A stretch of 64,000 nucleotides of DNA from Phaseolus vulgaris (taxonomy: Eukaryota > Streptophyta > Magnoliopsida > Fabales > Fabaceae): contig NC_023754.2 in NCBI RefSeq assembly GCF_000499845.2, forward strand, positions 20,090,111-20,154,110, read 5' to 3'. Made by a program: the position numbers and the translations under genes. Below are positions 60,043 to 64,000 of this stretch, in pieces; within the stretch, counting starts at the first letter, position 1, and every line of letters starts with the position of its first letter. The notes beneath the pieces are model-generated. The model did not search any database and was not told where the DNA came from. It worked only from the letters and a program-made list of their open reading frames with translations.

Positions 60043-61875
60043 TGTTGGGTTTAATAGTGCCAAAGTTCAAGAGAGGGGGGGGGGGTGAATTGACCTTTTA
60101 AAACTTTCTCGCAGAAACAGTGTTTAACACAGTTTTACAGAAAATAAATCGATTTATGTGAAAATGAACAGATTTATTTCAGCACTGTTTTTGTTTGAAA
60201 CGCTTTTAATTCAGCAAGGTTAATCACAAGATTATGCAGTGAGAATTTCCAGCAGCACACACACAAATATCAGATTTGAAAAAAAAACCAGTTAAACACA
60301 AAACAGCAAGCTTCAATTTCAAGCAAGTGATTAAGGTTCAATTGATAACATGCTAATTAATTGAGTGACCTTTGCAAACAAGCTGTTCCAGTGGCTTTTA
60401 ACAGACTATGAGTGTTCTTCTTGATGTCAAGCAATTTTCCAGTAATTAAGAACAATGAATCACAGAACAACAAACTTCAACTTTAAACAATTTGTTTAAG
60501 GTTCAATTAATAGCATTGACAGTTTCTTGAACAGCCTATCACAATCAATCTGTTCCAATGGTTTTAGCAGATTATATATGTTCTTATCAGATTCAAACAC
60601 CTTTTCCAGAAATCAAGAACAGTATGCACAGTGCCCAGAAAGAACAGATTTATTTTCAATTGAACAGATTTATTTCTTTGTTGTTTTATCAATTATGCAG
60701 AAACGAAATTGCAGAGAGTGAGAGAGAATGAACACAAGCAATTATACTGGTTCACTCAACCTGAGCTACATCCAGTCTTCACCAACAACAGGTGGAATTC
60801 ACTAACACACAGTACAACCAAGTACAATTCCCACTGTTCTTGAAACCTACAAGAACTTAGGTACTCTTGCTGAAAAAACCTATTTCAGCATACACACACA
60901 CCCACTCTTCAAGAACACCTATCAAGAAGAGTGTTCAGCCAAACTATTACAAGAAAGAGATGTGAAATGACTACACCTGATTGAGGATACACAGATCTGC
61001 CTTAAACCAGTAGGCAAGATTGCTAGAACAGTAGCTGCACCTCACACCAAGCTTTTGGAACCAAACCAAGAACAAGCACTTTGTGATTTTTTGAAATCTT
61101 TGAAGAACAAATGCTAATCCTTGAAAACCCTTAACTCTCTGCTGTCAAAACTTGTTTTTTGCAAATGTATGAACTGTTTGAATTATGTTTAACTCAGAAA
61201 ACAAGTTTGCATTTTATAGAACGCCAGCTTATAACAGAATTTTGAAAAACAGTTAAAGCTGTTATAAAATGAACAGATTGAAAATAAAATGAACTGATTT
61301 ATTTTCAAAATGCAGTTAGAGAATCTGTTAAGTGAGGAGACTTAGTCAACCATTCTGGTGCTGAGATAAAACTGAAAAACGTTTAAGTATGATATGGCAC
61401 CAGAGGCAAAAAAAAATCTATTCATTTACAGATGAACAGATTTATTTTTCAAAACGAAAACAGAGGAAGTTTAACTATTTGAAACTCAGTCGTTTTGAAA
61501 AGAAGAAGACTTAGTCAAAATACCTGATGCACAAAATCAAATTTTTGCAAGACTTTAGCCAAGGCATCAGTGAAGAAAAATGAATCTGTTTATTTAGAAA
61601 AGAACAGATTTATTTTTATGCAGTAAAATGTGTTTTTGTGTAAAACATGTGAAAAACAGTTTTAGAAAACTTATGCTTGTTCTTAACACATGGCCAGTGG
61701 TTATGAGGTGAGTTACTCAGCAAAAAGCTACTTTTAGACAACCTCTAAGCACTAACTAAGACATACTTAAAGCAAAGCAAAAAAACACATGAGATGTACA
61801 TTTAAGACTTCATCAAACACTACATATAGGTCTTCATCAAACACAATCTTGAAGGGGCAGCAACCATCTTCAACA
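60043..61875 (-). repeat. 5' LTR of the copia element (1833 bp)
   Basis: TG...CA ends; upstream LTR in element orientation. Visible differences from the other LTR are AGCTT/AACTT and AAGCAA/AAACAA (near 60475-60490), AACAACC/AACAGCC, CCATAAATC/CCAGAAATC, AACAATAG/AACAGTAG, TACTCTTAG/TACTTTTAG and the length of the G run. As the 5' LTR it would hold the promoter. Confidence 0.95.
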
Positions 61876-61924
61876 ACTTTGTCAATTACATTAAATCCAT
61901 TTTGATATGGACACAAACTAACTT

Positions 61925-64000
61925 GGCTCGAACTGGGCTTAAACCGACTCAACCTGGATGCGAATCAACAACGACCCAAGCCAAGACGACTCGACATCGT
62001 TCCGGGCTCGGACGACTCGATATCAGCCCGGGCCAAGACGACTCGACATCAGTCCGGGCCAGGACGACTCGACATCGACACAGGCCCGCTCAACTCCACA
62101 TCGGCCAGGGCTCGAACGACTCCACATCGGCCCGAACGACTCCACATTGACCCAGGGTTGGACGAATTGACATCGGCTCGGGCCCGGACGACTCGACATC
62201 GACCCAGGCCCGCTCGGTTTGACATCGACCAGGCTCGTTCGACTCGACATCAATTCTGGGCCTGCTCAGCTCGACATCAACCTTGGCCCGGTCGTTTGGA
62301 TATCGACTCGGGCCTGCTTGACTCGATATTGAACTTGAAAGACTCAACTCGAAATCGGCCCTGGCCTGGATGACTCCACATCAGCCCGGACCCGGACCAC
62401 CCGACATCCCGGGCTTGGACGACTCGCCATCGACCTGGAATCAAACGACTCGACATCGACCCAGGCTCGAACAACTCGAAATCGATCCAGGCCTGGACGA
62501 CTCGACATCGCCCTGGGTCCAAATTACTCAACATTGGCCCAGATTCGCTCGGCTAGACATTAGTCCATGCCCGCTCGGCTCGACATCAGCCCGAGCCCGC
62601 TCAAATTGACATCGGCTTCAGCCTGCTCGGTTAGACATCGACCTAGTCTCGCTCGGCTCGACATCAACCCAGACCCGCTCGGCTCGACATCAGCTCGAAC
62701 CCGCTCGATTCGACAATGGCTCGGGCTCACTCAGCTCGACATTGGCCCGGGCCCTCTCGGCTCGACATCAGTCTGGGTCCGCTTAACTCGACATCGGTCT
62801 AAGCCAGGATTACTCGACATCGGCCCGAGATTGCTCTGCTTGACATTGGCTCGAGCCCGCTCGACTTGACATGGGCCCGAACCTACTTGGCTCGACATCA
62901 GCCTTGGCCCAGTCGTTTGGACATCGGTTTGGGCCTACTCGACTCGATATTGACCCGGGCCCGCTCGACTCGACCTCGACCCGGGCTCGGACAACTCCAC
63001 ATCGGCTCGGCGTTGGACGACTTAACATCAACTCGGGCCCAGACGACTCGACATCGACCTTGGCCTGCTCGACTCAACATCAGCCTTGGTCCATAAGAGT
63101 CAACATCATCCCAGGCCCGCTTGGTTCGACATCGGGCAGAGCCTGCTCGGTTCGACATCAGCCCAAGCTCGTTCGGCTCGACATCAGTTCTGGGCCCGCT
63201 CAACTCGACATCAACCCTGGTCCGGTCGTTTGGATATCGGCCTAGAACTGCTTGACTCGATATCGAACCCGAAAGACTCAGCTCGACATTAGCCCGGACT
63301 CGGACCACTCGGCATCCAGGGCTTGGACGACTCAACATCGACTCAGACTAAAACGACTCGACATCGACCCGGGCTCGAATAACTCGAATTCGGCCCAAGC
63401 CTGGACGACTCGACATCACCATGGGCCCATATTACTTAACATTGACCCGGGCCCGCTCAACTCACATTGGCCAGGGCCCACTCAGCTTGAGATTGGCCTG
63501 GGTTCGGCTCGACACCAGTTTGGGCCCGCTTAACTCGACACAGGTCCGAGCCAGGATTACTTGACATTGGCTTGGGCACGGGAGACTGGACATCAGCATG
63601 GGCCTTCTCGGCTCGACATCGTCCCGGGATTGCTCTGCTTGACATCGTCTCGAGCCCGCTCGACTTGACATGGCCTAGGACCTGCTCGACTCGACATCAG
63701 CCATGACCCGGTCGTTTGGATATCGATCTGTGCCTGCTCGACTTGACATTGGCTCAAGCCCGCTCGACTCAACATCGGCCCGGGCTCGGACAACTCCACA
63801 TCGGCTTGGGGCTGGACCAGCTCGACATCAACCTGGGCCCGTACCTGGACCACCCAACATTCTGGGCTTGGATGACTCAACATCGACCCGAACTCAAACG
63901 ACTCTACATCGACCAGGGCTCGAACAACTCGAAATCGGCCCAGGCCTGGACGACTCGAAATCGACCCAGGCCTGGACGACTCGACATCATCCCGAGCCCG
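61925..64000 (+). repeat. GC-rich tandem array, 26-bp period, continuing beyond the window
   Basis: The unit has the form GACGACTCGACATCGRCCYR followed by GGCCYG. Successive starts at 61985, 62011, 62037 and 62063 are exactly 26 bp apart. About 80 degenerate units fit in the visible part. Two subunit classes alternate in blocks: one starting GACGACTCGACATC (or GAACAACTCGAAATC) and one starting GCTCGGCTCGACATC. A rare variant containing GGTCGTTTGGATATCG recurs near 62290, 62910, 63222 and 63704. The composition is GC- and CpG-rich, in sharp contrast to the rest of the window. Because 26 is not a multiple of 3 and stops are rare, spurious Arg/Ser/Thr-rich frames open on both strands; these are not genes. 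Confidence 0.95.

Larger units (their letters stand above)
51432..61875 (-). mobile_element. complete Ty1/copia LTR retrotransposon, SIRE/Maximus-like, with a third ORF
   Basis: The 10,444-bp element is bounded by direct LTRs (51432-53263 and 60043-61875), both beginning TGTTGGGTT and ending TTCAACA. It is flanked by the perfect 5-bp target duplication ACTTT (51427-51431 and 61876-61880). Coding order on the minus strand is gag, protease, integrase, reverse transcriptase and RNase H, which defines copia, followed by a separate 382-codon ORF before the polypurine tract. Primer-binding and polypurine sites are intact. The LTRs differ by about six substitutions that I could spot plus a change in a G run, so the insertion is recent. 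Long gag with two zinc knuckles, long LTRs and an extra downstream ORF fit the SIRE/Maximus lineage. Gag to pol continuity is broken (see those entries). Confidence 0.95.

Noticed and set aside
61902..63883. Many overlapping frames of 60-146 codons on both strands, rich in Arg, Ser and Thr
   Set aside because: They arise because the 26-bp unit shifts frame each repeat and seldom contains a stop. They have no consistent start and show no protein family.

Overview
The window looks like nuclear DNA of a dicot, most probably a legume near Phaseolus, Vigna or Glycine. It is AT-rich. Its genes have many short exons with GT-AG introns, their products match typical dicot families, and the intergenic DNA carries LTR and TRIM-like repeats of a kind I associate with legumes. 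No rRNA, tRNA, CRISPR array or bacterial-type gene was recognised. Exon limits were worked out by hand from reading frame, splice sites and family knowledge; for every multi-exon model the exon phases agree and the lengths sum to a whole number of codons.

Layout. 1-3.5 kb: AT-rich intergenic DNA with an LTR fragment and a decayed copia gag. 3.5-7.9 kb: a heparan-alpha-glucosaminide N-acetyltransferase-like membrane protein (13 exons). 9.4-10.5 kb: a 200-residue type I membrane protein of unknown function (5 exons). 10.5-16.5 kb: its probable 5' region, a TRIM-like element, an orphan coding-like fragment, a decayed copia element and small tandem duplications. 16.5-19.6 kb: F-actin-capping protein subunit alpha (10 exons). 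20.9-24.5 kb: a tafazzin-like acyltransferase (7 exons). 25.6-29.7 kb: a conserved plant protein of unknown function (7 exons), with a 2.3-kb intron filled by TRIM-like copies. 32.7-35.6 kb: plastid ClpR3-like subunit (9 exons). 35.7-43.9 kb: gene-poor DNA with a 213-bp higher-order tandem array and a solo-LTR-like fragment. 44.0-44.3 kb: an intronless RALF peptide gene. 44.4-51.4 kb: gene-poor DNA with an LTR fragment, an orphan promoter-like stretch and a repeat of about 1 kb. 51.4-61.9 kb: a complete young Ty1/copia element of the SIRE/Maximus type on the minus strand, with LTRs of 1832 and 1833 bp, target duplication ACTTT, gag, pol and a third ORF in the env position. 61.9-64.0 kb: a GC-rich 26-bp-period tandem array running off the window.

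All seven host genes lie on the minus strand. They belong to unrelated processes (membrane acetyltransfer, actin capping, phospholipid remodelling, plastid proteolysis, peptide signalling), so this is a collinear gene block and not a functional cluster. The right fifth is repeat-dominated and may mark the edge of heterochromatin.
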